This document shows, piece by piece, positions 1 to 7,358 of a DNA stretch of 23,362 nt (positions within the stretch are counted from its first letter, which is position 1; each line of letters begins with the position of its first letter). Location: NCBI GenBank assembly GCA_025936205.1, contig JAICTU010000080.1, positions 1 to 23,362 on the forward strand, read 5' to 3'. The stretch comes from Polyangiaceae bacterium (GTDB lineage: Bacteria > Myxococcota > Polyangia > Polyangiales > Polyangiaceae). Below the pieces are notes generated by a model that saw only the letters and a list, made by a program, of their open reading frames with translations, made no database searches and was not told the DNA's origin. Position numbers and translations under genes: made by a program.

Positions 1-105
1 CTCTCACTGCAGCACCAGCGCCGGCCACGAGTGAGTGGGCTGGGGTCCGCTCCGGCAGCGAACTTTGGGCTCATCCTGGCGCCGGCGGGGCGCTGGTGCA
101 ATTGC

Positions 106-1587
106 TCAGTGCAACAGCGGTAACGAGCGCACGGACGCACGCGCCGGAGGCGCGCACTCCGTGCGCGCCGGCTCGGCGCTGAAGGCACCATCGCCCACGG
201 CCAGGCCCGGCGCGGTGGGCGTGCCCTGCAGGGAATGCTTGAGCGCGCGCGAGATCTCGACCTCGACCAGCTCGCCCGTCAGATCGCGCGCCGCCAGCAG
301 ATGCACGATCTCGTTGCGCTCGGTGCGGCCCGTATAGCCCCCGCGCTCCCCGGGGCCTTCCACCAGCACGCGCTGGCGAGTGCCCTCGAGTCGCGCCAGG
401 TGCTCGGAGCGCAGGCGCTCGCTCAGCTCGAACAGGCGCGTCAGGCGTTCCGACTTCTCGCGCTCGCTGATGTCGTCGCCGAGCTTGAGCGCGGCCGTGA
501 ACGGACGCGGCGAATACTTGAAGCCGAACAGGCCGATGAAGCCGATCTCCTCCACCAGCGCCAGGGTCTGCTCGAAGTCCTCGGGTGTTTCCCCCGGAAA
601 ACCGACAATCACGTCGCTGGACAGCGTCAGCCCCGGCACGGCTTCGCGCAGTGCGTTCACTCGCTCCCGGTACTCTCCGACCGTATAGCGGCGCAGCATG
701 CGCTTGAGCACGCGGTCGCTGCCCGACTGCACGGGCATGTGCACATGCCGGGCCAGCACACCGAGCTCACGATGGGCTTGCACCAGCGCGCGCGTCAGAT
801 GGCGCGGATGCGGGCTCGTGTAGCGCAGGCGTTGCAACCCCGGCACGCGCTCCGCGATGGCGCGCAGCAAGCTGGGAAACTCGCTCTCGTCGCGCGGCTG
901 GCGCCCGGCGCGGCTCGACTCGAAGGCATCCGTCGTGTCCGGCTTGGGCAGCAACCCGAGCGGGTCCTGGTAGCTGTCCACGGTCTGTCCGAGCAGCGTG
1001 ATCTCGCGCGTGCCGGCTTCCACGCGGCGCGCGACCTCCTCGATCACTTCGCTGGAGGCACGGTAGCGCTCGGGGCCTCGCGTCGTGGGCACGACGCAGA
1101 AGGTGCAGCGCTCGTCGCAGCCTTTCATGGTGGTGACGAAGTCGCTCACCCGCCCGCGGCCGGCGCGGAACGTGGCAGGCAGAAAGCGCGGCTCGTCCAG
1201 ATCGAACTCCGTGCGCACCTGCGGCAGGCCGCCGTTTTCCAGCTCTGCCAGGAGTCGGGGCAGCGCCGGCGCCTGGTCGGGCCCGATCACCACATCGATC
1301 TGCGGCATGCGCTGGACGAGGCGCTCGCCCTCCTGTTGCGCCACGCAGCCCGCCACGGCCAATACCAGGCTCGGGTGCTGGCGCTTGAGCAGCGCCAGGC
1401 GACCCACTTCGCTGCGTAGCTTCTGCTCCGCCTTCTCGCGTACGCTGCACGTGTTGAGCAGGATCAGATCGGCCTGGTCTGGCCCGTCGCAGGGCTCGTA
1501 GCCAGCCCCCTCCAACACGTCTCGGATCCGGTCCGAATCGTGCTGGTTCATCTGACAGCCAAAAGTGACGAGATGGTACCGCTTCAT
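106..1587 (-). CDS. miaB: tRNA-2-methylthio-N6-dimethylallyladenosine synthase MiaB
   Basis: Radical-SAM methylthiotransferase that adds a methylthio group to i6A37 of tRNAs, a cytoplasmic modification supporting codon reading. Visible in the 493-residue product: an N-terminal UPF0004 domain with three cluster cysteines (C11 in TFGCQMN, C47 in LNTCSVRE, C81 in AVAGCVAQ), the radical-SAM triad C157/C161/C164 (CDERCTFC), and a C-terminal TRAM-like segment (GYTGRTERNEIV). I chose the ATG at 1587 (MKRYHLVTFG), which matches the usual MiaB N-terminus; the frame stays open upstream to 1677, but those 30 residues look non-coding. About 30 extra residues (roughly 206-236, DPLGLLPKPDTTD onward) sit where most MiaB proteins have a short loop. 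The gene diverges from cysE across 162 bp. All catalytic cysteines are intact, so it should be functional. MtaB or RimO are less likely, given the MiaB-type spacing and the SPHP motif. Confidence 0.95.
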   Translation of the reverse strand: MKRYHLVTFGCQMNQHDSDRIRDVLEGAGYEPCDGPDQADLILLNTCSVREKAEQKLRSEVGRLALLKRQHPSLVLAVAGCVAQQEGERLVQRMPQIDVVIGPDQAPALPRLLAELENGGLPQVRTEFDLDEPRFLPATFRAGRGRVSDFVTTMKGCDERCTFCVVPTTRGPERYRASSEVIEEVARRVEAGTREITLLGQTVDSYQDPLGLLPKPDTTDAFESSRAGRQPRDESEFPSLLRAIAERVPGLQRLRYTSPHPRHLTRALVQAHRELGVLARHVHMPVQSGSDRVLKRMLRRYTVGEYRERVNALREAVPGLTLSSDVIVGFPGETPEDFEQTLALVEEIGFIGLFGFKYSPRPFTAALKLGDDISEREKSERLTRLFELSERLRSEHLARLEGTRQRVLVEGPGERGGYTGRTERNEIVHLLAARDLTGELVEVEISRALKHSLQGTPTAPGLAVGDGAFSAEPARTECAPPARASVRSLPLLH

Positions 1588-1749
1588 GATGCGTGTGCCC
1601 CGATCGAGGCTTGCGGCCAGCGGGCCTGGCGTTTTCGCTGGGCTATTGGGCCTCGGGCTGCCATGTGCCCGACACACCTACCGGCAAGATCGGCGCGCGT
1701 CCAGGGCGGGCGAGCCGTGGGCTGCCCAAAACCAGGCTAGAGTGCCAGG

Positions 1750-2715
1750 ATGTCCAACCCGAAACCGGACTTGGAGCGGGCCATCGACGAGGTTGTCGCC
1801 AGCTACGATGGCCCCGAAGAGATCAACAACCTGGAGAGCGCGGCGCTGCCGAATCGGCGAGCGGTGATCGAGGCTTACCACCACCTGACGCAGGTGATCT
1901 TCATGGGCTTTTACAGCTTGCGTTCGCTGACGCGCACCAACCTGCGCTACTCGGTGAGCGAGCACCTGTACCCCGCTCACGAGATCCTGGTCGATCAGAT
2001 TGCTCGAGCACGCTGCTACGAGGAGTCGCAGCATCGCCTGGCTCCGTGTGCTCAAAACTGGAGCGAGCAGGTGGTGTTGCGCCTGTTTCATCAGCTGCCG
2101 GCGCTGCGCCGCGTGTTGGCCAGTGACGTGGTGGCCGCCTACCAGGGCGACCCGGCCGCGGGCAGCATCGAAGAGGTGGTGTTCTCATACCCCGGCATTC
2201 GAGCCGTGACGGCGCACCGGCTCGCGCACGTGCTGTACGAGGAGAACGTGCCGATGATCCCGCGCATCATCGCCGAGCACGCCCACGGCGAAACCGGTAT
2301 CGACATCCACGCGGGCGCGCGCATCGGCGAGCGTTTCTTCATCGATCACGGCACGGGCGTGGTGATCGGCGAGACCACCGAGATCGGCAACGACGTGAAG
2401 ATCTATCAAGGCGTGACGCTGGGTGCGCTCAGCGTGCAGCGCCAGCGCACTCCGGAGCGCTCGGGTCGCTACAAGCGCCACCCGACGATCGGCGACAGCG
2501 TGACCATCTACTCGGGCGCCAATATCCTCGGCGGCAACACCGTGATCGGCTCGGGCTCGGTGATCGGCGGCAACGCCTGGATCGTCGAGTCGGTGCCGCC
2601 CAACTCGCGCATCTTCGGCCGCGAGCGCGAGCCGCAGCCGCGCGAGCGCGAACCGAGCAGCCGCGAGCTGGACGAGCCGGCGATGCCGCTCGGCAGGCAG
2701 CCTTCGACGGTCTGA
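1750..2715 (+). CDS. cysE: Serine O-acetyltransferase (CysE/EpsC type)
   Basis: Transfers acetyl from acetyl-CoA to L-serine, giving O-acetylserine for cysteine synthesis; cytoplasmic. The 321-residue protein has a helical N-terminal domain (about 35-170) and a left-handed beta-helix of hexapeptide repeats (about 180-290; e.g. GIDIHAGARIG, GVVIGETTEIG, GANILGGNTVIG). D199-H200 (FIDHGTG) and H244 (YKRHPTI) match the catalytic Asp-His and second His of CysE, and D126 or D134 probably supplies the other conserved aspartate. It is longer than E. coli CysE (273 aa), with an extended N-terminus like EpsC-type enzymes and a charged tail (residues 290-321, rich in R, E and P). The tail replaces the usual C-terminal peptide that docks cysteine synthase, so complex formation is uncertain. 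The start is the ATG at 1750; only a weak AGG precedes it. A palindrome follows at 2761-2800. Confidence 0.9.
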   Translation: MSNPKPDLERAIDEVVASYDGPEEINNLESAALPNRRAVIEAYHHLTQVIFMGFYSLRSLTRTNLRYSVSEHLYPAHEILVDQIARARCYEESQHRLAPCAQNWSEQVVLRLFHQLPALRRVLASDVVAAYQGDPAAGSIEEVVFSYPGIRAVTAHRLAHVLYEENVPMIPRIIAEHAHGETGIDIHAGARIGERFFIDHGTGVVIGETTEIGNDVKIYQGVTLGALSVQRQRTPERSGRYKRHPTIGDSVTIYSGANILGGNTVIGSGSVIGGNAWIVESVPPNSRIFGREREPQPREREPSSRELDEPAMPLGRQPSTV

Positions 2716-2760
2716 GCCGCGTTAACGCCGCAGGTCGATTGGTGCGCTGGCGGCAGGGAG

Positions 2761-2800
2761 TGTCAACGCAGCGTCTGCGCGCTGAGACAATGCGTTGACA
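2761..2800. terminator. 40-bp imperfect palindrome downstream of cysE
   Basis: Perfect 10-bp arms TGTCAACGCA (2761-2770) and TGCGTTGACA (2791-2800) flank a further GTCT/AGAC pair (2772-2775 and 2785-2788), so almost the whole 40 bp can fold into a cruciform or hairpin. It lies 46 bp after the cysE stop and 95 bp before the next start. No T tract follows directly. A second, smaller hairpin AAGAGC-TGT-GCTCTT (2818-2832), followed by two further T, lies just downstream. It may end cysE transcription, or it may be a dyad operator for the HDOD gene; the sequence alone does not decide. Confidence 0.4.
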
Positions 2801-2894
2801 CCCGACTGCGGGGTGTGAAGAGCTGTGCTCTTTTGGGCCTGTTTCCAGCGCGCGGTGACTTCACAAACCAGCGGCCGACTCCGTTTTTGTCGGG

Positions 2895-5318
2895 GTGAAG
2901 GTCGAGATCGATGAAGAGCTCTGGTACGGGGTCAGCTCTGACGAGAGAGCCGAGGGGCTGGCGGCGAAGAGCATGGCTGCCAGGATGGGGCGCATCATCG
3001 GAGCCAAGCCGTTTCCCGCAGCGGCGCATCGGCTGAGCCAGATCACCCAGAACCCGAACTGCTCGATGGACGAGGTGGTGGCCGTCCTGGAGCGCGACCC
3101 AGCACTCTCCGCGCGGCTCCTGCGCCTGGTCAACTCGGTCGGCTTCTCGCTGCGCACTGCCTGCACGTCCGTGCGTCACGCGGCCACGCTGGTTGGTACG
3201 GAGAAGCTGAATCAGGTGGCCTCCACCGCGGCCATTCTCGACATGTACGAAACCGGCAGCGAGCAGGCGGCGCAGCTGTTGGAGCACGCGACGGTCGTCG
3301 GCGCGCTGTGCCGCTATCTGGGCTTCCATTTCGGTTTGCCGCCGGACGAGCTGTTCACCTGCGGCTTCTTGCACGACATCGGCAAGCTGATGCTGCTCGA
3401 CACCGAGGGTGACGAGTACCTGGAGTTGCTGTGCAAGCAAGACCAGCAGTTCGACACGCTGTTCGTCGAGGAGCGCAAGAAGCTGGGCTTCGACCACGCC
3501 GTGCTCGCCGGGCACGTGCTGGCAGCGTGGAACATCCCCCACCCCGTGCCCAAGGTCGTCGCGTGGCACCATCACGTGACGCGCGCGTACGCGGAGTCGA
3601 CCGAGATCTCGCAGCTCGTCAGTACGCTGCGCCTGGCCGACGCCATGAGCTACGCGCTCGAGCGCGAGGACAGAACCGAGCAGATCCAGGCGATCGCCAA
3701 GACCGAGGCCGCCTCCTACATGGACATCTCGGAGGGGCAGCTGGCCGCCATGTGGGAGGAGGTCCGCGCGCTGACTCGCCGCGCCCGTGCGGTATTCCGC
3801 GGTGAGAAGGTGGAGGAGCCGGAAATCGGCGGGCACACCAGCCGGCCCTCCGCAGCCAGCTTGCGCGCCGTCGCCAAGGCCAAGCTCCAGGAGCCGACGC
3901 GCATTCTGAAGACCAGCATCGCGCCCGCGCTCCACAGCGAGCGCCCGCGCAAGTTCCCCTGTGTGGTGTGCGACGCGCCGAGCTACGCGCATCGCTGCTC
4001 GGCCTGCCATGGCTACGCCTGCCCGTTGCACATGGGCAAGGACGACGAGTGGTGCGAGCTGTGCCAGAAGGCGTACCGCGAGGAGGGCATTCCGCAGATC
4101 CGACCGGCCATTTCCACGCTGCTCGGTGCTACGGCAGGCGGGCTGCTGGCAGCTGCGTTCTTTGGCGCGGCTTCGGCCGGTGCGCAGCGCCCCCTGAAGT
4201 TGATGGTGGGCCCGACCCTGATCCTGATGTTGCTCGGGATGCTGGTCGGCGTGGGTCACCGCTGGGTGCGGCGCTGGTGGTTCCTGCGTACGCGCCCCAA
4301 TCGCGCATCGATGCGGCCGCGCAGCGTCGAGGCGGTGATCGACTCCGCGTTGAAGCCAGGTCCGGAGATCTCCATCAAGGAGATCGGGACTTCGGCTGCG
4401 CCCCCAGCCGCCAGCGCGGCGCCGGATCTGCCGCTATCGCTGAGCCAGCCGCACTTTCCCGCACCGCCCGCAGTGCCGGTGGTGGAGACCTCGAACCGCG
4501 CGGCCTCTTTTGTGCCGGCTCCCCGCAACGAGGCGGACGAGCGCTACACGGACCCGCCCCGCAGCTCGGCGCGGCCTTCCGAGCCGGTGCTTGCCGAGCG
4601 GCTCTCGGAGCCGCCGGCCACGGAACGACGTTCCGAGCCAGCCTTCGCCGAGCGGCGCTCCGAGCCTGCGTTTGAGGAACGGCGTTCCGATCCGTCGCTC
4701 GCGGAGCGGCGCTCCGACGTGCCGGCGCACCGTCCTTCCCTGCGCTCGGTTCCGCCGCAGCATTGGATGTCCAACGCTCCGCGCACGCCGCGGCCGCCTT
4801 CGGAGCTGCCGAGCGAGCTCGCCGCAGGCCCCGAAGCCTCCGCTGCGCCGACGGCCCATGACCAGGCGGCGCGCTCGTTGCCGGCTGTGCCGCTCGTGGT
4901 GGCAGTGAGCGCGATGCCGGCGCCGGCGGCCGTGTCGGTCCCCGCCGAGCTCACCAGCTCGATCCTGGCGTTGGAGCAAGCACTCAGCGACGCGCCCGCG
5001 CCGCTCTCCAATGGATCGTCACGCGCGCCCAAGAGCTCGCGCCGCCCCAGCCGGCGTGCGGGGCGGCCGTCCACCGCCAACCAACCTCGTGTCTCTCGCT
5101 CGCCGAGCCAGGTGCCGGCGACGCAGGTCGCGCGGGTCTCTGGCGCAGCCGCGCTCGCTGCGCCGCCCGCGCCGGTCATCGCGGCGGAGCCCGAACAGGC
5201 GCCTGCGGCACCGAAGTCAGCGGTGCAGCCCGTCACCACGTCTCAGCCGCCCGTTCCGGAGAAGGCGGAGGGCTGGAAGGACGTGCTCGATCTCGGAGGC
5301 ACCGCCTCGGGCTGGTGA
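2895..5318 (+). CDS. HDOD-domain signalling protein with zinc finger, two TM helices and repeat-rich tail
   Basis: An 807-residue protein of unknown specific role. Residues about 35-240 form an HDOD domain (a non-phosphodiesterase HD-like regulatory domain), with FLHDIGKLMLLD at 158-169 and HHH at 225-227. Residues 356-390 carry eight spaced ligands (C356, C359, C368, C371, C376, H379, C387, C390), resembling a cross-brace zinc finger. Two hydrophobic segments follow (about 405-428 and 436-454), then a 350-residue Pro/Ala/Ser-rich, probably disordered tail containing five 9-residue repeats (562-606). The HDOD and finger parts would both face the cytoplasm if the helices form a hairpin. The start is GTG 2895, with weak ribosome-binding support; ATG 2973 would also keep the HDOD domain. 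The gene converges on the cluster ending at 5332, 13 bp away. Family knowledge: HDOD proteins act in signalling and motility control; the specific function here is unknown. Confidence 0.85.
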   Translation: MKVEIDEELWYGVSSDERAEGLAAKSMAARMGRIIGAKPFPAAAHRLSQITQNPNCSMDEVVAVLERDPALSARLLRLVNSVGFSLRTACTSVRHAATLVGTEKLNQVASTAAILDMYETGSEQAAQLLEHATVVGALCRYLGFHFGLPPDELFTCGFLHDIGKLMLLDTEGDEYLELLCKQDQQFDTLFVEERKKLGFDHAVLAGHVLAAWNIPHPVPKVVAWHHHVTRAYAESTEISQLVSTLRLADAMSYALEREDRTEQIQAIAKTEAASYMDISEGQLAAMWEEVRALTRRARAVFRGEKVEEPEIGGHTSRPSAASLRAVAKAKLQEPTRILKTSIAPALHSERPRKFPCVVCDAPSYAHRCSACHGYACPLHMGKDDEWCELCQKAYREEGIPQIRPAISTLLGATAGGLLAAAFFGAASAGAQRPLKLMVGPTLILMLLGMLVGVGHRWVRRWWFLRTRPNRASMRPRSVEAVIDSALKPGPEISIKEIGTSAAPPAASAAPDLPLSLSQPHFPAPPAVPVVETSNRAASFVPAPRNEADERYTDPPRSSARPSEPVLAERLSEPPATERRSEPAFAERRSEPAFEERRSDPSLAERRSDVPAHRPSLRSVPPQHWMSNAPRTPRPPSELPSELAAGPEASAAPTAHDQAARSLPAVPLVVAVSAMPAPAAVSVPAELTSSILALEQALSDAPAPLSNGSSRAPKSSRRPSRRAGRPSTANQPRVSRSPSQVPATQVARVSGAAALAAPPAPVIAAEPEQAPAAPKSAVQPVTTSQPPVPEKAEGWKDVLDLGGTASGW
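4578..4712 (+). repeat. Five tandem 27-bp units coding a 9-residue repeat
   Basis: Within the HDOD protein tail, residues 562-606 read as five consecutive nonapeptides: SEPVLAERL, SEPPATERR, SEPAFAERR, SEPAFEERR, SDPSLAERR. A degenerate sixth unit starts with SDV. The nucleotide units have diverged at third positions, which suggests the peptide pattern is kept by selection rather than by recent duplication. Charge alternates (acidic E/D, then RR), as in a repetitive linker or binding module. Confidence 0.8.
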
Positions 5319-5331
5319 GGGCGCTGCCCGC

Positions 5332-5637
5332 TCAGCGGCGTGGGCGCGCCGTCCGCGAACCCGGCGGTCCGGCATCTGCCCTCGGGTCGTGCCGCGCTGC
5401 CGGTCCCGCATCGGGCTCCGCTCCGTGCCGGCACCGGGCCACGCAGCCCTCGCCTCGCCGCACGCATTGCTTCTCGCAGCTGACGTGACCGTCGCAGTCC
5501 TGGATGCAGTCGGTCTGCCGCGACTGGCATTCCGTGATGCACTCCTGAGGACTCAGCGCCAGTGTGAGCTGCCTCGATGGCTCGACGGGCGACCGCAGCC
5601 GGAGCACGGCGAGTAGCGCTCCGAGGGCCAGCAACAC
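5332..5637 (-). CDS. Small membrane-anchored protein with four CxxxC motifs
   Basis: A 101-residue predicted protein that I do not recognise as a named family. A GTG start at 5637 follows the DUF1244 stop by 29 nt; the frame upstream offers no better start. Residues 1-13 are hydrophobic (LLALGALLAVL), giving an uncleaved signal anchor or short signal peptide. The central part has eight cysteines as four CxxxC pairs: C33/C37 (CITEC), C44/C48 (CIQDC), C54/C58 (CEKQC) and C65/C69 (CVARC). The pairs are spaced 11, 10 and 11 residues apart, which puts each pair on one helical face. The remainder is Pro/Ala/Arg-rich. It is probably exported, with disulfides or metal bound in the periplasm. It is the last gene of a leftward cluster and converges on the HDOD gene. 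Small size and GC-rich coding keep confidence moderate. Confidence 0.6.
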   Translation of the reverse strand: MLLALGALLAVLRLRSPVEPSRQLTLALSPQECITECQSRQTDCIQDCDGHVSCEKQCVRRGEGCVARCRHGAEPDAGPAARHDPRADAGPPGSRTARPRR

Positions 5638-5666
5638 GCCGGCGGCTACCCAGCTAGAACGGCTTG

Positions 5667-5960
5667 TCAGCGGTCTTTGGCCGGGGTCTGGGCCGCGCCA
5701 GAGACAGCGGCGGCCGGGGCCTGGTGCTTCGCCTTCCAGTCCGCGTACGGCATCCCGTACACAATCTCGCGCGCATCGTCGTCCGAGAGCGTTTCACCGC
5801 GAGCCTCCGCCTCCGCCCGGTACCACTTGGCCAGGCAGTTGCGGCAGAAGCCCGCGAGATTCATGACGTCGATGTTCTGAACGTCGCTGCGCTTGCGGAA
5901 ATGTTCCAGCAGACGACGGAACGCCGCGGCTTCCACCTGCGTGCGAGTCGATTCGTTCAT
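5667..5960 (-). CDS. DUF1244 family protein
   Basis: A 97-residue protein matching the DUF1244 family almost end to end: the core around residues 14-82 contains RRLLEHFRKR, DVQNIDVMNLAGFCRNC and DAREIVYGMPYADWKAKHQ, the family hallmark blocks. Two cysteines, C39 and C42 (FCRNC), could bind metal. The tail (about 83-97) is Ala-rich and variable. Family knowledge: small, soluble, mostly proteobacterial, function unknown. The ATG start at 5960 lies 26 nt after the S41 protease stop, and the stop at 5667 is 29 nt before the CxxxC protein start, so co-transcription is likely. Nothing suggests truncation. Confidence 0.9.
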   Translation of the reverse strand: MNESTRTQVEAAAFRRLLEHFRKRSDVQNIDVMNLAGFCRNCLAKWYRAEAEARGETLSDDDAREIVYGMPYADWKAKHQAPAAAVSGAAQTPAKDR

Positions 5961-5986
5961 GGCCCGGAGTCTACACGCCCGAGCCG

Positions 5987-7348
5987 CTAGTACCAGCCCG
6001 GAAGCTCCGGGAGCGGGCCGGCGGGCAGTGCCCGAGCCGGGGCGGAATGCGGGAGAGAGGCCGGCCGCAGCCGGGACGAGGCGGGCGCGGGCCCGGAAGC
6101 GTTCGGCTCGCTTGCGCCCGGAAAGGCATTGTCGAGCGCGCCCGTGTCTTCGAAGCAGGACTCGTCGTTCAGCACCCGGAGCGCCGCGTGCAGCTGTGCC
6201 TCGTCGCTATCACCCAGCTCGTGCAGCAGATCGTCTGGCACCTCGCACACGGGCTCGATGCCATGATAGTAGTCGCCCTCCCCCTGCGCGTTCAATGAAC
6301 GGAAGGTGATGGGGGCGATCGCGTAGTCGCAGTGTGTCCAGCTGTCGGCGCCGACCGGTTTACCCAGCGTGCGCTCGCCGACGACCTTCACGTCGAGGTA
6401 AGGAGCGAGCCCATTGATCACTTGCTCGCTCGCAGAAGCCGTGCGCCCGGTAGCCAGAAATACCACGCGCGGCACGTCCACGGCTTCCGGCTCATCGAAC
6501 ATCAATCGCTTCCGATTCATCTCCTGATGCCGATTGTTGTACGTCTCCACGATCAGGGGCTGCCCCGCGCCGTTCTGGTCGATCAGGCTGCCAAGCACCG
6601 CCGCCGTGCTGAGCAAGCCCCCGCCGTTGTAGCGCAGATCGATCACCAGCCGTGTCACGCCGGCAGCGCGGAACTGGGCGAAAGCCGCGCGCAACTCATC
6701 TTCTCCCGGACGCACGAAGGTCGTGAACATCAGGTAGCCGACGGGACCGCTTGCTGACGGAAGGATGCTCACGGACTTGACGCTCGTGATGTCGACGTCC
6801 CCTTGGTGCAGCTCCACGTCGTGGACGGTGCCGTCCAGCTCCTGGATCCGGTGCACGACCACGTCCTGGGAGAGCTCGTTGTTCAGCTCGGCGTAGCTCA
6901 GCTCAGCGATGTCCTTACCATTCACGCCGATGATCAGCGCGCCGCGATCGAGCCCGGCTCGCCCAGCGGCAGAGCCCTCGTGCACCCAGGAGATGCGCAA
7001 CCCGCCATTGGCATCCGTCCCCAACGTGTAGCCGAAGCCCTGGAAGCGCCCCTGGTCGTAAAACTCGCTGCGTTCTTGCTGGCGCTGGATGCCAGACCAG
7101 TGGTCGAGCTCCGGATAGATCATCTCCTGCATCAGCTCTTCGGGTGAATCCGCCGCCGCGTAATCCACTGGAGCAACTCGATCGTACCACAGATAGTAGT
7201 TGCTCATGATGCTGCCGACGAAGCCCTTCTGGCCCTGCACGCTGCAGTCGAACTCCGTCGTCGACACACCGGAGCAAGCGCACAGTGCGCTCGCGAGGGC
7301 GAGCGCAGACCACGACTTCGAGGGGGTGAACAGGTCGGTCACGAGCAA
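5987..7348 (-). CDS. S41-family (C-terminal processing) lipoprotein protease
   Basis: A 453-residue serine protease of the Tsp/CtpA type. The N-terminus (SALALASALCAC) reads as a lipoprotein signal with C25 as the probable lipidated residue, though LCAC is not a perfect lipobox. A PDZ domain lies about 103-165 (GFGYTLG, then GSAAGRAGLDRGALIIGVNG). The protease core follows, with VIDLRYNGGG at 235-244, S305 in TASASE and K330 in GERTLGK. The 25-residue S-K spacing equals that of the catalytic dyad in E. coli Tsp, so it should be active. The C-terminal 50 residues are Ala/Pro-rich. The start is probably TTG 7348, 10 nt after the J-protein stop; GTG 7342 also works. Expected site: the periplasmic face, cleaving envelope proteins near their C-termini; substrates unknown. 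Confidence 0.88.
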   Translation of the reverse strand: MLVTDLFTPSKSWSALALASALCACSGVSTTEFDCSVQGQKGFVGSIMSNYYLWYDRVAPVDYAAADSPEELMQEMIYPELDHWSGIQRQQERSEFYDQGRFQGFGYTLGTDANGGLRISWVHEGSAAGRAGLDRGALIIGVNGKDIAELSYAELNNELSQDVVVHRIQELDGTVHDVELHQGDVDITSVKSVSILPSASGPVGYLMFTTFVRPGEDELRAAFAQFRAAGVTRLVIDLRYNGGGLLSTAAVLGSLIDQNGAGQPLIVETYNNRHQEMNRKRLMFDEPEAVDVPRVVFLATGRTASASEQVINGLAPYLDVKVVGERTLGKPVGADSWTHCDYAIAPITFRSLNAQGEGDYYHGIEPVCEVPDDLLHELGDSDEAQLHAALRVLNDESCFEDTGALDNAFPGASEPNASGPAPASSRLRPASLPHSAPARALPAGPLPELPGWY

Positions 7349-7358
7349 ATGAGTGCTT

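Noticed and set aside
1..74. Possible start of another leftward gene (ATG at 74, MSPKFAAGADPSP)
   Set aside because: Only about 24 codons before the window edge, no recognisable motif and only weak codon bias; cannot be supported.
12..99. 11-bp inverted repeat GCACCAGCGCC / GGCGCTGGTGC around 1-105
   Set aside because: Arms are 66 nt apart and built of common GC-rich words; could be chance, and the flanking gene is unknown.
235..1419. Long open frame (394 codons) on the plus strand opposite miaB
   Set aside because: Antisense shadow of a clearly recognised gene; composition is Ala/Arg/Gln/His-rich with no domain, as expected from GC-rich codon bias.
2763..4259. 498-codon open frame on the minus strand opposite the HDOD gene
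   Set aside because: Arg/Leu/Gln/His-rich antisense shadow with no motif; the plus-strand HDOD domain is unambiguous.
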